DNA of 64,000 bases from Bacillus mojavensis RO-H-1 = KCTC 3706 (GTDB lineage: Bacteria; Bacillota; Bacilli; Bacillales; Bacillaceae), in contig NZ_JH600304.1 of the NCBI RefSeq assembly GCF_000245335.1, positions 1 through 64,000 on the forward strand, read 5' to 3'. Below the pieces are notes generated by a model. It was not told the DNA's origin and made no database searches. It saw nothing but the letters and a program-made list of their open reading frames with translations. Position numbers and translations under genes: made by a program. Positions within the stretch are counted from its first letter, which is position 1; every line of letters starts with the position of its first letter. This document shows positions 19,724-28,948 of the stretch, in pieces.

Positions 19724-20239
19724 TTACATCAATAGAAGAATGAGTAACAAGCCCGCTAAAAAGCCTAAACTTTTTATCATCTTTTCATTTTTCGCTTGTG
19801 CCTGCTCAGCATCCGCTTCCGAGGCCTCTAAGTGTGTAAGTGCCAGCTTGATATGTTTTTGCTGTGAGATTCGATCGTGAATCCCAAGCGTCTCGCCGAA
19901 TTGTTTCAGCACTTCATATTCAGCTTTTTTCAGTGACATGTTGTCCCACACTTTCTTTAAGCTTTGCTCCCATGCCGTTTTAGCGGAATCACTGCCTTTT
20001 TCCAGCTGTTCGCTAAAACTGAGAAATAGAGCCGAAACAGGCTGCGCAAGCTGTTTTGCGATCTGCTGCGAAGCAGTATGAAGCGGTGTATGGCCGTACA
20101 TGATTTCTGCCTCAAGGGATTGGAGCGCCGCACGCAGCTGACGGATTTGCCTCGGCCGTTCTGTATAAATTTTCGCCGTCTCGAAACCTGTCCATGTTGT
20201 CGCAGCTACTATGAATACAGCGCCTAACAGCTTCAGCAT
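19724..20239 (-). CDS. spoIIIAB: Stage III sporulation protein AB
   Basis: 171 aa: an N-terminal membrane anchor, a helical cytoplasmic domain resembling GspF-type proteins (about 35-150) and a C-terminal membrane segment (SLGFLAGLLLILLLM). It is thought to work with the SpoIIIAA ATPase. ATG 20239 overlaps the spoIIIAA stop by seven bases. Confidence 0.95.
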   Translation of the reverse strand: MLKLLGAVFIVAATTWTGFETAKIYTERPRQIRQLRAALQSLEAEIMYGHTPLHTASQQIAKQLAQPVSALFLSFSEQLEKGSDSAKTAWEQSLKKVWDNMSLKKAEYEVLKQFGETLGIHDRISQQKHIKLALTHLEASEADAEQAQAKNEKMIKSLGFLAGLLLILLLM

Positions 20240-21156
20240 GTCTTCACGTCCCTCGTTCCCGAAAGCACGTTTCCGTCTTTGTCATAAATACGGCTTATCG
20301 TGCCCGGCCCCTTCGTTCTGGATAATTCCAAATAGCGGTCAAAGGCTTTTTCTTCCCACAGACGCTTTAATGAAGGCCGCTTCATTAGATCAGAAATACT
20401 CCAGCCATGCGCGGATACGATGACCGAGACACCGGCATGCAGCGCCTCGAGAAGTGCGTCTGTATCCTCCGCTCTTCCGATTTCATCGACAATTATCACC
20501 TCGGGACTCATGGACCGGATCATCATCATCAGCCCCTCTGCCTTCGGACAGGCATCTAATACGTCAATTCTCTGTCCGAATTGATGCTGCGGAATGCCGC
20601 GCAGGCACCCGGCAATTTCTGAGCGTTCATCGACGATGCCAGTCTTTACGGGCGCAATGCGGTTCTTGCCGCTGCTCGCAAGTCTGGCAAGATCCCGAAG
20701 CAGGGTTGTTTTACCGGTTTGCGGCGGACCGATAATCAATGTATTCAACCAGCCGTTTTGATGCAGATAAGTAAGCAGCGGCTCTGCAATTCCGAGCTTT
20801 TGCCGGGCAATTCGTATATTAAAAGACGCAATGTCACGGAGACCCTTCACTCCTCCGTTTTCTGTAATGACTCTGCCTGCAAGTCCGACTCTGTGACCGC
20901 CCCTAATGGTGACATACCCTTTCTTCAGCTCTTCTTCGAGCGTATACATACTATAATTGCTCAGCCGGCTGAGGATCAGATGGGCATCCTCGGCCGTTCC
21001 CGCATAGGACAAAAAAAGAGGTTGTCCTTTTCGTATCAGTTCAACAGGGCGGTTAACCCGAATTCTGATTTCTTCGATTTCCAGCCATTGATGTTCCGGT
21101 ATTTCAGAAAGGGCGTTTTTCATGGATTCAGGGAGAACGTCAGCAATTTCATTCAA
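20233..21156 (-). CDS. spoIIIAA: Stage III sporulation protein AA, ATPase
   Basis: 307 aa. Walker A is GPPQTGKTTLLRDLA (about 145-159), Walker B is EVIIVDEIGRAED (about 215-227). A secretion-type ATPase of the SpoIIIA–SpoIIQ channel that keeps the engulfed forespore active. TTG 21156 is chosen because AAAGGAGGAGAC sits 8-10 bases upstream. First gene of the operon, with a sigma-E promoter just upstream. Confidence 0.96.
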   Translation of the reverse strand: MNEIADVLPESMKNALSEIPEHQWLEIEEIRIRVNRPVELIRKGQPLFLSYAGTAEDAHLILSRLSNYSMYTLEEELKKGYVTIRGGHRVGLAGRVITENGGVKGLRDIASFNIRIARQKLGIAEPLLTYLHQNGWLNTLIIGPPQTGKTTLLRDLARLASSGKNRIAPVKTGIVDERSEIAGCLRGIPQHQFGQRIDVLDACPKAEGLMMMIRSMSPEVIIVDEIGRAEDTDALLEALHAGVSVIVSAHGWSISDLMKRPSLKRLWEEKAFDRYLELSRTKGPGTISRIYDKDGNVLSGTRDVKTC

Positions 21157-21192
21157 CAGAGTCTCCTCCTTTCTACCGATCGGCTTCTTTAA

Positions 21193-21221
21193 AATGTATG
21201 ATGTGAGGCAGACTTTATGAC
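21193..21221 (-). promoter_or_regulatory. Sigma-E promoter of spoIIIA
   Basis: Minus strand 21221-21193 reads GTCATAAA, 13 bases, CATACATT, which matches the sigma-E consensus (GKCATATT, 13-15, CATACANT) nearly perfectly. It lies about 40 bases upstream of the spoIIIAA start and after the yqhV stop. Confidence 0.85.
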
Positions 21222-21231
21222 AAGCCTCTCT

Positions 21232-21513
21232 TTATTTATGGACACCCGCTAAAATCAAAACGACACCCGTAAAAATCAAGATCAGCTTTGCGTATGACAG
21301 CTGCCCGGCAATTTGGTAGATTCCCACAGTCATGGTAATGATAAAAATCAGCGGACCGACAATAGCAAGTATGCTGTTGACCACAACCGCTTTGCGGACA
21401 TCATTTGTCACAAGCATCACAATCGCGGCCGTCAGCTCAATCATGGAGGATAAAACTCGCAATCCGGCCATCGTCAAAACAGTAGAATTGATATTTCCAA
21501 GAAAAAATTTCAT
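21232..21513 (-). CDS. yqhV: YqhV membrane protein, DUF2619 family
   Basis: 93 aa from ATG 21513 (MKFFLGNINSTVLTMAGLR) behind GGGAGAG; a longer frame exists without better support. Three hydrophobic segments. It sits between efp and the spoIIIA promoter on the same strand, conserved in position in Bacillus; function unknown. Confidence 0.88.
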   Translation of the reverse strand: MKFFLGNINSTVLTMAGLRVLSSMIELTAAIVMLVTNDVRKAVVVNSILAIVGPLIFIITMTVGIYQIAGQLSYAKLILIFTGVVLILAGVHK

Positions 21514-21612
21514 AGCACTCTCCCAACCTCCCATTTTTTTATATGATATGCTCTAGCTTGCGGAAGTAGTCTTGCCATTTTCGTATAAAAGAAAGATTCT
21601 GTTTTTGCGTAC

Positions 21613-21644
21613 AAAAAAAGCCTGCTCCCAATTGGGAACAGGCC
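21613..21644 (-). terminator. efp terminator
   Basis: GCCTGTTCCCA/TGGGAGCAGGC-type 12-bp stem (21620-21643) followed by seven T residues on the minus strand. Confidence 0.85.
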
Positions 21645-21656
21645 TCTTTTTTCTCC

Positions 21657-22213
21657 TTACGCTCTTGAAACGTAAGAACCATCTGATGTGTTGACTACAA
21701 GTGTGTCGCCTTCATTGACAAAGAACGGCACGTTTACAACAAGACCAGTTTCGGTTTTCGCAGGTTTTGTACCGCCTGATGCCGTATCACCTTTAATGCC
21801 AGGTTCAGTCTCTACCACTTTCAGCTCAACCGTGTTCGGTAGTTCGATACCGAGTGTTTCATCTTGGTACATCATGATGTGTACAGACATATTTTCAAGC
21901 AGATATTTTAATCCTCTTCAATTTGAGTTTCACTCAGTTCAAGCTGTTCATAAGAACTTGTATCCATGAACACGTGCTGGTCTCCGTTCGCATATAAGTA
22001 TTGCATTGTTTTTGTTTCGATTTGCGCTTTTGCCACTTTTTCACCAGCACGGAATGTTTTTTCCTGAATCGCGCCGGTACGCAGGTTGCGAAGTTTAGAA
22101 CGAACAAATGCCGCGCCTTTACCCGGTTTTACGTGCTGGAAGTCAACAACGCGCCAAATGCCGCCATCCACTTCAATTGTTAATCCTGTACGGAAATCGT
22201 TTACTGAAATCAT
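21657..22213 (-). pseudogene. efp: Elongation factor P, frameshifted
   Basis: The frame from ATG 22213 gives the EF-P KOW domain and half of the first OB domain ([17 protein letters not shown] … [11 protein letters not shown]) and stops at residue 101. The rest (from [14 protein letters not shown] to DGSYVSRA) continues in another frame from 21890 to 21657. Inserting one A near 21911 (GAGGATTAAA to GAGGAATTAAA) would restore a normal protein of about 185 aa, [14 protein letters not shown] across the join. EF-P relieves ribosome stalling at polyproline; the loop residue Lys32 (KPGKG) is modified in B. subtilis. As written the gene is broken; a sequencing error is a serious alternative because both halves are otherwise perfectly conserved. 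Confidence 0.85.
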
Positions 22214-22237
22214 GTTTAATGTCCTCCTATATTCTAA

Positions 22238-23299
22238 TCACAAAATAATGAGTTCTTTTGGGGAATGGGTAATTGTCCGGTTGCCGTTTTGTGTAATCAC
22301 GATGTCATCTTCAATTCGGACACCGCCTGTTTCTGGTATGTAAATGCCCGGCTCCACTGTAACCACCATGCCCGGTTCAAGGATAGCTGAAGATCTGACG
22401 GACAGCCCCGGCGACTCATGAACTTCCATGCCGAGCCCATGCCCGGTTGAATGGCCGAAGTACTCACCGTAGCCTTTTGCAGCGATATAATCCCTTGTCA
22501 GGGCATCAGCCTCTTTGCCTGTCATGCCCGGCTTAATATGTTCGACGCCACGTGCCTGAGCATCAAATACGACCTGATAAATTTCTTTCAATTGATCACT
22601 TGGCTGGCCTACAGCGACCGTACGGGTAATGTCAGAACAATATCCTTTATAGTAAGCGCCAAAATCCAGCGTAACAAGATCCCCGCTTTCAATCAATTTG
22701 TCACTCGCCACCCCATGGGGAAGGCTTGACCGAAGGCCCGAGGCGACAATCATATCAAAAGAAGAGCTGTCCGCTCCTTGGCTTCTCATATAAAATTCCA
22801 ATTCATTGGCAACAGCTATTTCAGAAATGCCGGGTTTCATAAACGTCAAGATATGGCTGAAAGCATCATCTGCAATCTTCGCAGCTTCCTCTAATATCTT
22901 AATCTCTTCATTAGACTTAATCAAGCGCAACTTTTCCACGGATTCAGCCACAGGCACTAATTCAGCCTCACTGATAACCGCGTTATATGACGCGTATGTA
23001 CCGTAGGTCATACTGTTTTGTTCAAAACCGAGGCGTTTGATGCCGAATTTTTCAATTGTGTCGGCAGTTGTTTGAATCAGGCTGCCGCCGTGCTCGATGA
23101 TTTCAAAGCCCTTTACCTGAACCTTCGCCTGCTCCGTATAACGGAAATCCGTAATAAACGCAGCCCTGTCCCCGGATATGACAGCTAAGCCCGCTGACCC
23201 TGTAAAACCGGTCATATAGCGTAAATTGATGCTGCTTGTAATCAGCATTCCATCTATTCCCAGCTGTTCGAACAAGTTTCTTAATTTCTCAAGTTTCAT
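22238..23299 (-). CDS. yqhT: Xaa-Pro aminopeptidase family (M24) YqhT
   Basis: 353 aa. A creatinase-like N-terminal domain (about 1-125) and a pita-bread M24 domain with the metal ligands in TLDFGAYYKGYCSDITRT, GHSTGHGLGMEVHE, TVEPGIY and VRIEDDIVI. Predicted to remove N-terminal residues before proline. ATG 23299, between aroQ and efp; the same arrangement occurs across Bacillus, and a prolyl peptidase next to EF-P is a recurrent pairing. Confidence 0.93.
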   Translation of the reverse strand: MKLEKLRNLFEQLGIDGMLITSSINLRYMTGFTGSAGLAVISGDRAAFITDFRYTEQAKVQVKGFEIIEHGGSLIQTTADTIEKFGIKRLGFEQNSMTYGTYASYNAVISEAELVPVAESVEKLRLIKSNEEIKILEEAAKIADDAFSHILTFMKPGISEIAVANELEFYMRSQGADSSSFDMIVASGLRSSLPHGVASDKLIESGDLVTLDFGAYYKGYCSDITRTVAVGQPSDQLKEIYQVVFDAQARGVEHIKPGMTGKEADALTRDYIAAKGYGEYFGHSTGHGLGMEVHESPGLSVRSSAILEPGMVVTVEPGIYIPETGGVRIEDDIVITQNGNRTITHSPKELIIL

Positions 23300-23301
23300 C
23301 T

Positions 23302-23742
23302 TTATTCTCCCCCTTGCTGGCTTAATAAATAGCGAACAGCAAGCTTGTAGCCTTCAGATCCAAGGCCGACAATCTGCCCTTTCGCAACAGGAGCGATCAC
23401 TGACTGATGCCTGAATTCTTCTCTGGCGTATAAGTTTGATAAATGCACCTCTACCACAGGAAGACTGATGCTTGAAACAGCATCCCTGATTGCATAGCTG
23501 TAATGGCTCAGCGCGCCCGGGTTCAAAACAATTCCGTCATATTGTTCCTCAGCCTCGTGTATGGCGTCTATCAAATCGCCTTCATGATTAGACTGGAAGA
23601 AAGTAAGCTGAATATGTAAGGCTTCAGCAAATTGAAAAAGATCTGTTTCAATATCTGTCAGGGTGTGACGCCCAAATACATCCGGCTCACGCTTCCCCAG
23701 CCGATTGACATTCGGGCCGTTCAAAATCAAAAAATGAGGCAC
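23302..23742 (-). CDS. aroQ: 3-dehydroquinate dehydratase, type II
   Basis: 146 aa. Type II dehydroquinase motifs: NGPNVNRLGKREPDVFG (N-terminal, with the catalytic Arg/Tyr region), the LNPGALSHYSYAIRDAV active site and EVHLSNLYAREEFRHQSV. It converts 3-dehydroquinate to 3-dehydroshikimate. B. subtilis also has a type I enzyme (aroD), so this may be secondary. Start GTG 23742 behind GGAGAG; ends two bases before yqhT. Confidence 0.95.
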   Translation of the reverse strand: MPHFLILNGPNVNRLGKREPDVFGRHTLTDIETDLFQFAEALHIQLTFFQSNHEGDLIDAIHEAEEQYDGIVLNPGALSHYSYAIRDAVSSISLPVVEVHLSNLYAREEFRHQSVIAPVAKGQIVGLGSEGYKLAVRYLLSQQGGE

Positions 23743-23829
23743 ACGGCTCTCTCCTTTTCGCTAGGGTTTCTCATGTAAAAAATGTTCACTTCTCGTGAAC
23801 ATTTTATCATAACAGAAAAGGATAATACA

Positions 23830-24363
23830 CTATTCTCTCTGTGTTCCCAGCGCACGTGCCAGCTTTTCCGAGTTCAACTCATTGTATTCAAATGAAATGG
23901 AATAGCCGACAAACAGCCCGTAAAGCAGATAGATGCAAATCGTTGTAATAATCGTATCTGATTTCAATTCAGTTACGGCACGCACATCCTGGAAAATCGG
24001 GTTAAACACAAAAAACACGAGCAGCCAAAGCAGCAAGCCGTATAAAATACCAGGCCACATCGTTTTCAAGCGTTTCAAGAGAAGAAAATAAAGAAACGCC
24101 CCGCCAATCGAAATGATGCCAATCACAATGATGCTGATAATCGTTCCTAAACCATGTTTTTTCCACTCGCCGAGCACGAACGGCTGCAATATCATATTGG
24201 GGCTGATTTCCGAAAAATGAAATAAGTAGGCGATATAACCGACGAAACTCCATAATACGCCCCCGCAAAAACCCGTCGCCGCTACCCTGCCGCCCATTGG
24301 CACAGGCGGTCCCTGATCCTCTATTGATTGTTCGTTTTGATCTGTATTTTTTTCACTTGTCAT
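23830..24363 (-). CDS. yqhR: YqhR conserved membrane protein
   Basis: 177 aa. A charged N-terminus (to about 25), then four hydrophobic segments (about 33-53, 76-98, 107-126, 140-158) and a cytoplasmic tail. Conserved in Bacillus next to yqhQ; function unknown. ATG 24363 behind GGAGGTGCC. It diverges from yqhQ. Confidence 0.88.
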   Translation of the reverse strand: MTSEKNTDQNEQSIEDQGPPVPMGGRVAATGFCGGVLWSFVGYIAYLFHFSEISPNMILQPFVLGEWKKHGLGTIISIIVIGIISIGGAFLYFLLLKRLKTMWPGILYGLLLWLLVFFVFNPIFQDVRAVTELKSDTIITTICIYLLYGLFVGYSISFEYNELNSEKLARALGTQRE

Positions 24364-24593
24364 TACGGCACCTCCTTATTAAAGTGTGCCCAAAAAATGA
24401 AATGTCAATAAAAAAGCTCACACATTTTGACAGAAGCGAGTAAAATTTGAAAATAACGGGTATACTGCATGTAGAAAAAGCTAGGCGCTGGTAAATTTTG
24501 AGCCTGTCAATCTAGAGGTTTAGCGCTGTTTCCTGTACAATAGAGTGAAAGGAAATGGTTAGCAATCCTAAAGAAATAGGCAGGTTGATGAAT

Positions 24594-25547
24594 ATGTCAA
24601 AACATAAAATCCCGCCCGCTTACGGCGGGCAGGCGGTTGTGGAAGGCGTTATGTTTGGCGGAAAACACCATTACGTTACGGCCATCAGAAGAACAGACGG
24701 AAGCATTGATTTCTTCAAGCTTCCCCGGAAACACAATCCGAAGCTGAACATGGTAAAAAAAATACCATTTATAAGAGGGATCGCAGCTATTATTGAAGCG
24801 AGCGCTAACGGCACAAAGCATTTGAATTTTTCGAGTGAACGCTACGGACTTGATCCGTCTGAGGACGAGACGCTTAAGGAAGAAAAAAAATCCTCGGGAC
24901 TGTCAATGTATCTCAGCCTCGCAGTGATCGGCGTCTTATCCTTTTTGTTCAGTAAATTCGTATTTACATTGGTTCCTGTTTTCTTAGCTGAACTGACAAG
25001 ACCGGTTTTTCCATCGGACACAGCGCAAATCGCAGTTGAAAGTCTGTTCAAATTGATTTTGCTGCTCGGTTATATTTATTTTTTATCCATGACACCGCTG
25101 ATTAAAAGAGTGTTTCAATATCATGGAGCCGAACATAAGGTCATAAACTGTTATGAACAGAATTTGCCAATTACTGTAGAGAACGTTCAAAATCAATCAC
25201 GGCTTCATTACCGCTGCGGGTCCAGCTTTATTTTATTTACCATTATTGTCGGTATGTTTGTATACTTACTTGTTCCGACAGATCCGCTTTGGTTGCGTGT
25301 TATAGATCGTGTCGCGCTCATACCGGTTGTACTTGGGATTTCCTTTGAAGTTCTGCAGCTGACAAATAAAGTGCGTGATATTCCCGGTTTGAAATGTCTC
25401 GGATACCCAGGCCTCTGGCTTCAGCTGTTAACGACTAAAGAACCTAAGGATGACCAAGTTGAAGTTGCAATCGAAAGCTTTAACGAGCTTCTCAGACTCG
25501 AAGAAAAATCTGAACAAAAAGAGCAGCCTTCTCACAACGTCATCTAA
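24594..25547 (+). CDS. yqhQ: YqhQ, DUF1385 membrane protein
   Basis: 317 aa from ATG 24594 (MSKHKIPPAYGGQAVVEGVM), preferred over ATG 24555 and 24588 because GGCAGG lies about nine bases before it and the family starts here. DUF1385 features: GGQAVVEGVMF near the N-terminus, YHGAEHKVINCYE in the middle, and about four membrane spans. Function unknown; widespread in Firmicutes near prmC/prfA in other genera. Confidence 0.9.
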   Translation: MSKHKIPPAYGGQAVVEGVMFGGKHHYVTAIRRTDGSIDFFKLPRKHNPKLNMVKKIPFIRGIAAIIEASANGTKHLNFSSERYGLDPSEDETLKEEKKSSGLSMYLSLAVIGVLSFLFSKFVFTLVPVFLAELTRPVFPSDTAQIAVESLFKLILLLGYIYFLSMTPLIKRVFQYHGAEHKVINCYEQNLPITVENVQNQSRLHYRCGSSFILFTIIVGMFVYLLVPTDPLWLRVIDRVALIPVVLGISFEVLQLTNKVRDIPGLKCLGYPGLWLQLLTTKEPKDDQVEVAIESFNELLRLEEKSEQKEQPSHNVI

Positions 25548-25586
25548 TATCCGTTGCCCTGCTATTACTTTCGGAGGTGGACAGTT

Positions 25587-25982
25587 ATGAATCATCGTGT
25601 ACAACCTATTATTGCTGTATTAATTGCGCTGGGAGCGTTCGGTTTTCTCTATGTGCTGGTAACCAATCCCGGAGAAATGGCCAAAATGGCGATAACCGTC
25701 ATCCTGGCAGGTATCATTATTTATTTTATTGTGAAATATGTAATGAATCGAAATACTGGCAGTGAAGGAGCAGCTTTTAAGAAAGCGGCCAAACAATCGC
25801 GGCGCCGGCTGAAAGAACAAAAAGCAAAGCACCGCGCCGGGCATAAGGGACGGGTGAGCCACCTGCGAAGCGTTCCAAGCGCCAGCAAGCCTAAGCCGAT
25901 GATTCTCAAGAAAAAAAGCCAGACGCAGCTGACTGTCATAGAAGGGAAAAAAAATAAAAAGAAAAACAGAGCGCTTTTTTAA
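25587..25982 (+). CDS. yqhP: YqhP, SA1362-like membrane protein
   Basis: 131 aa from ATG 25587 behind CGGAGGTGG. Two hydrophobic segments (about 7-26 and 32-51) and a very basic cytoplasmic tail rich in Lys and Arg (about 60-131, net strongly positive, ending GKKNKKKNRALF). The tail could bind nucleic acid or membranes, which is speculation. The TAA overlaps the yqhO TAA tail to tail. Confidence 0.85.
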   Translation: MNHRVQPIIAVLIALGAFGFLYVLVTNPGEMAKMAITVILAGIIIYFIVKYVMNRNTGSEGAAFKKAAKQSRRRLKEQKAKHRAGHKGRVSHLRSVPSASKPKPMILKKKSQTQLTVIEGKKNKKKNRALF

Positions 25983-26854
25983 TAGGTCCACTGCTTTAAA
26001 AACTGCTCTGTCCGACTTTTACCTAGCTCAATCAGGGCTAGTTTTTTTTGTTGTGTTAAATGAAATTCGGTCGCCATCACGTTGTCAACCGGAAGAAAAA
26101 TGATATTTTGCTCATAGCGTGACGCGATATGTCTTGCGTCATGCGCATCCTTCATCGTTTCAAACAGAGCGCCAAACAGTTCAAAAGCGTTCCGGATATT
26201 TTTTTTCGGCCGTTCCCTTTCATTCGGCGCTAGCGTCACCCCGATGACAGGTCGTTTTCTTTCTTTGGAAAACAGCCATATGGGAAAATTGCTTAAAACG
26301 CCCCCATCCACAACTGTGGCGATTCCTGTATCTGTTTTTAATTTTATTGGTTCAAAAAAATAGGGAATGCTGCAGCTCATTCTTACCGCTCTGGCAACCG
26401 GAAACATATCCGGATTTAATCCGTAGCGGACCAAGTCGTCGGGCAGCACGATCATTGTGCCGTTAGTCAGATCCGAAGCGATGAGACGCAAAGAGCCTTT
26501 TTTCAAATCGCCAAAAACCCGCACGCCTTTCACTCTTAAAAGGTCAGCAATCCACTTTTCTAACATGTCTCCTTTAAACAAGCCCAGACGCCAATAAATG
26601 GACACCCATTGAAGCATTTTTAAGGGGAGAAATGAGTATCGCTGGTCCAGCAGGCTCTCTCCGTCCGCTTCTTCAATCAAAGCGTGAATTTCCTTACTTG
26701 AATAACCTGATGCAATAAAAGCGGCAATAACGGCGCCGGCGCTTGTGCCGGCAAGCCGTGCAAAGCGGAATCCTTTTTCTTCAAGCGCTTCATACGCGCC
26801 GGCAAGCGCCACGCCTTTTACCCCTCCGCCAGAAAACACACCGTCAATATACAT
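25979..26854 (-). CDS. yqhO: Patatin-like phospholipase family protein YqhO
   Basis: 291 aa. The oxyanion glycine run GGGVKGVALAGAYEAL is at residues about 9-24, the nucleophile elbow GTSAGAV (Ser about 38) and the catalytic Asp in VVDGGVLSNFP (about 190), so the Ser/Asp dyad is complete. Predicted lipid acyl hydrolase; substrate unknown. ATG 26854 behind GGAGGGGGAGG. Convergent with yqhP, overlapping by four bases. Confidence 0.92.
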   Translation of the reverse strand: MYIDGVFSGGGVKGVALAGAYEALEEKGFRFARLAGTSAGAVIAAFIASGYSSKEIHALIEEADGESLLDQRYSFLPLKMLQWVSIYWRLGLFKGDMLEKWIADLLRVKGVRVFGDLKKGSLRLIASDLTNGTMIVLPDDLVRYGLNPDMFPVARAVRMSCSIPYFFEPIKLKTDTGIATVVDGGVLSNFPIWLFSKERKRPVIGVTLAPNERERPKKNIRNAFELFGALFETMKDAHDARHIASRYEQNIIFLPVDNVMATEFHLTQQKKLALIELGKSRTEQFLKQWTY

Positions 26855-26946
26855 CCCATACCCTCCCCCTCCATCCGATGGTTTACTATCATTTTAAGAA
26901 AAAACACGGAGAAATAGACCAATGAATGAAGCAGGGCGCATTTCAT

Positions 26947-26980
26947 CAAAAAAAGGCGCCTCCTTTGAGACCCGCCTTTT
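26947..26980 (-). terminator. mntR terminator
   Basis: AAAAGGCG (26951-26958)/CGCCTTTT (26973-26980) with a T run on the minus strand; it overlaps the mntR stop. Confidence 0.7.
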
Positions 26981-27408
26981 TACTGATTATGATGTTCTGT
27001 TTTCTTTTGAATTGATTTTAGCTCTTTTTTACGCGCATCGTCTTCTTCAAAATATTGAACAAGATCACCGATGCGATCAATGCTGTTCCAGCTTAAATGA
27101 TGCTCAATTCCTTCAACATCGTTATATATTTTCTCTTCATCAACACCAATGATTCTTAAAAACTGCTCAAGCAATTCATGTCTGTATACTAGCCGTTTGC
27201 CTATTTTCTTTCCTTTAGACGTTAGCACGAGACCGCGATATTTTTCATAAATTAAATATTCGTCTTTATCTAGTTTTTGAACCATTTTTGTTACAGAGGA
27301 GGGATGGACTGCCAATGCTTCCGCGATATCAGAAACCCTTGCATATCCTTTTTCTTCAATCAGCATATAAATCTGTTCAATGTAATCTTCCATACTTGGT
27401 GTCGTCAT
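26980..27408 (-). CDS. mntR: Manganese transport regulator MntR
   Basis: 142 aa DtxR-family repressor. The winged helix (about 1-65) includes [19 protein letters not shown]; metal ligands of the family are visible as Asp8 and Glu11 ([10 protein letters not shown]), His77 (HELLEQF) and Glu99/Glu102/His103 ([10 protein letters not shown]). It senses Mn2+ and represses mntH and mntABCD. ATG 27408 ([10 protein letters not shown]) is chosen behind GGGAGGG instead of the upstream in-frame start. Confidence 0.97.
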   Translation of the reverse strand: MTTPSMEDYIEQIYMLIEEKGYARVSDIAEALAVHPSSVTKMVQKLDKDEYLIYEKYRGLVLTSKGKKIGKRLVYRHELLEQFLRIIGVDEEKIYNDVEGIEHHLSWNSIDRIGDLVQYFEEDDARKKELKSIQKKTEHHNQ

Positions 27409-27508
27409 CGAAACCCTCCCAAAAAGCACCTTAACTTTATAAATCATTACAAGTTTACACTAATGAACTTGAAAAAACAAGGATGCTCTGCAGGCCCAAA
27501 AGCCCTTT

Positions 27509-28345
27509 TTACCGCTTATAATTCCATTCATCAGAAGCATATTTTGTTTCTGCCAAGTCCTGAACAAAATCAAGTTCTTCCTGAGATAGTTCGTATGGCT
27601 CCAAGTGAATATTCAATCCTTTTTCAAATCCGGATTTAAAAGCCTTGCGTGCATCGTCCATCGTCACCTGGTGATCGGTGAGTTCATTAATCGCAACCGC
27701 TTTATTTTTAAAATTGCGCTGCATCCGCTCTCTGACTCTTTCACTCGGATACAAAAATAGATCGAACAGCTTATCCTCATCCAAATCAAGCAGAATGGAT
27801 CCGTGCTGAAGGATGACGCCTTTTTGTCTCGTTTGCGCGCTTCCGGCCACCTTACGTCCCTCGACAACGAGCTCATACCAGGACGGCGCATCAAAACAAA
27901 CGGATGACCTCGGGTTCTTTAAGCTTTCTTTTTCTTTTTCGGTTCTCGGAATGGCAAAATAAGCGTCCAGACCAAGATTTCTAAAGCCTTGAAGTATGCC
28001 TTCCGAAATAACCCGATATGCCTCGGTTACAGTCGCCGGCATTTCCGGATGATCCTCAGAAACGATTACACTGTATGTCAATTCCTGATCGTGGAGCACC
28101 CCTCTTCCTCCGGTCGGGCGTCTGACAAATCCAAGATTATACTTATGTACTGCTTCAAAATTGATTTCCTTTTTAATATTTTGAAAATATCCCACAGAAA
28201 GTGTCGCCGGATTCCAGCCGTAAAAACGGATGACCGGAGGAATTTTCTTCTCACTGTGCCAATATAAAAGCGCTTCATCAAGCGCCATATTGAAAGCCGG
28301 GCTTGCATTTCCTGAGTCTATAAACCGCCAAGTTTCTTTTTCCAT
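27509..28345 (-). CDS. lipM: Octanoyl-[GcvH]:protein N-octanoyltransferase LipM
   Basis: 278 aa. A BPL/LplA/LipB fold with [12 protein letters not shown] (about 75-86), the catalytic Cys in [15 protein letters not shown] (about 150) and the conserved Lys in GRKVAGSAQ (about 162). LipM transfers octanoate from ACP to GcvH, starting lipoate synthesis, which fits the nearby gcv genes whose H-protein it modifies. ATG 28345. Confidence 0.95.
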   Translation of the reverse strand: MEKETWRFIDSGNASPAFNMALDEALLYWHSEKKIPPVIRFYGWNPATLSVGYFQNIKKEINFEAVHKYNLGFVRRPTGGRGVLHDQELTYSVIVSEDHPEMPATVTEAYRVISEGILQGFRNLGLDAYFAIPRTEKEKESLKNPRSSVCFDAPSWYELVVEGRKVAGSAQTRQKGVILQHGSILLDLDEDKLFDLFLYPSERVRERMQRNFKNKAVAINELTDHQVTMDDARKAFKSGFEKGLNIHLEPYELSQEELDFVQDLAETKYASDEWNYKR

Positions 28346-28533
28346 TTTGAGACCTTCCTTACCGTTTTAATAGAATCAGTTTAACAAACTGCCGGGAAAA
28401 TGAAAATATTTTAATTCCATTATGGATGACAATCGCGCCGTGCTTTACTATAATAGTATTTGTCGAAAACGTCTCTATGCCTTGTTTAAAGAAGCAGGGT
28501 TTTGATTTTATACGTTAAAGGAGTAGAATCACA

Positions 28534-28914
28534 TTGTCTAATATGATCGTTTTAATTATTTTTGCTGCGTTTATCGTCTATATGATTGCTTCATATGTCT
28601 ATCAGCAGCGAATTATGAAAACACTTACGGAAGAAGAATTCCGCGCAGGTTACCGCAAAGCGCAGCTTATCGACGTTCGTGAACCGAATGAATTTGATGG
28701 CGGACATATTTTAGGCGCCCGTAACATCCCGCTTTCTCAGCTGAAACAGAGAAAAAATGAAATCCGTCCGGACAAGCCTGTCTATCTGTACTGCCAGAAC
28801 AGTGTCCGCAGCGGACGCGCGGCACAAACCCTGCGCAAAAACGGCTGCACTGAGATTTATAATCTTAAGGGCGGCTTTAAAAAATGGGGCGGAAAAATTA
28901 AAGCCAAAAATTAA
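28534..28914 (+). CDS. yqhL: Membrane-anchored rhodanese-like protein YqhL
   Basis: 126 aa. One N-terminal membrane span (about 3-24) followed by a rhodanese domain (about 35-124) with DVREPNEF and the active-site loop CQNSVRSGRAA, so the catalytic Cys is present. Sulfur carrier or sulfurtransferase role; substrate unknown. TTG 28534 behind AAAGGAG is the only well-placed start. Confidence 0.92.
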   Translation: MSNMIVLIIFAAFIVYMIASYVYQQRIMKTLTEEEFRAGYRKAQLIDVREPNEFDGGHILGARNIPLSQLKQRKNEIRPDKPVYLYCQNSVRSGRAAQTLRKNGCTEIYNLKGGFKKWGGKIKAKN

Positions 28915-28948
28915 AAAACAGCTGTCTGATATCAGACAGCTGTTTTTT
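28913..28948. terminator. Bidirectional terminator shared by yqhL and gcvPB
   Basis: A 32-bp perfect palindrome centred at 28930/28931 (ACAGCTGTCTGAT and its complement) flanked by A and T runs; it follows yqhL on the plus strand and overlaps the gcvPB stop on the minus strand. Confidence 0.9.
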
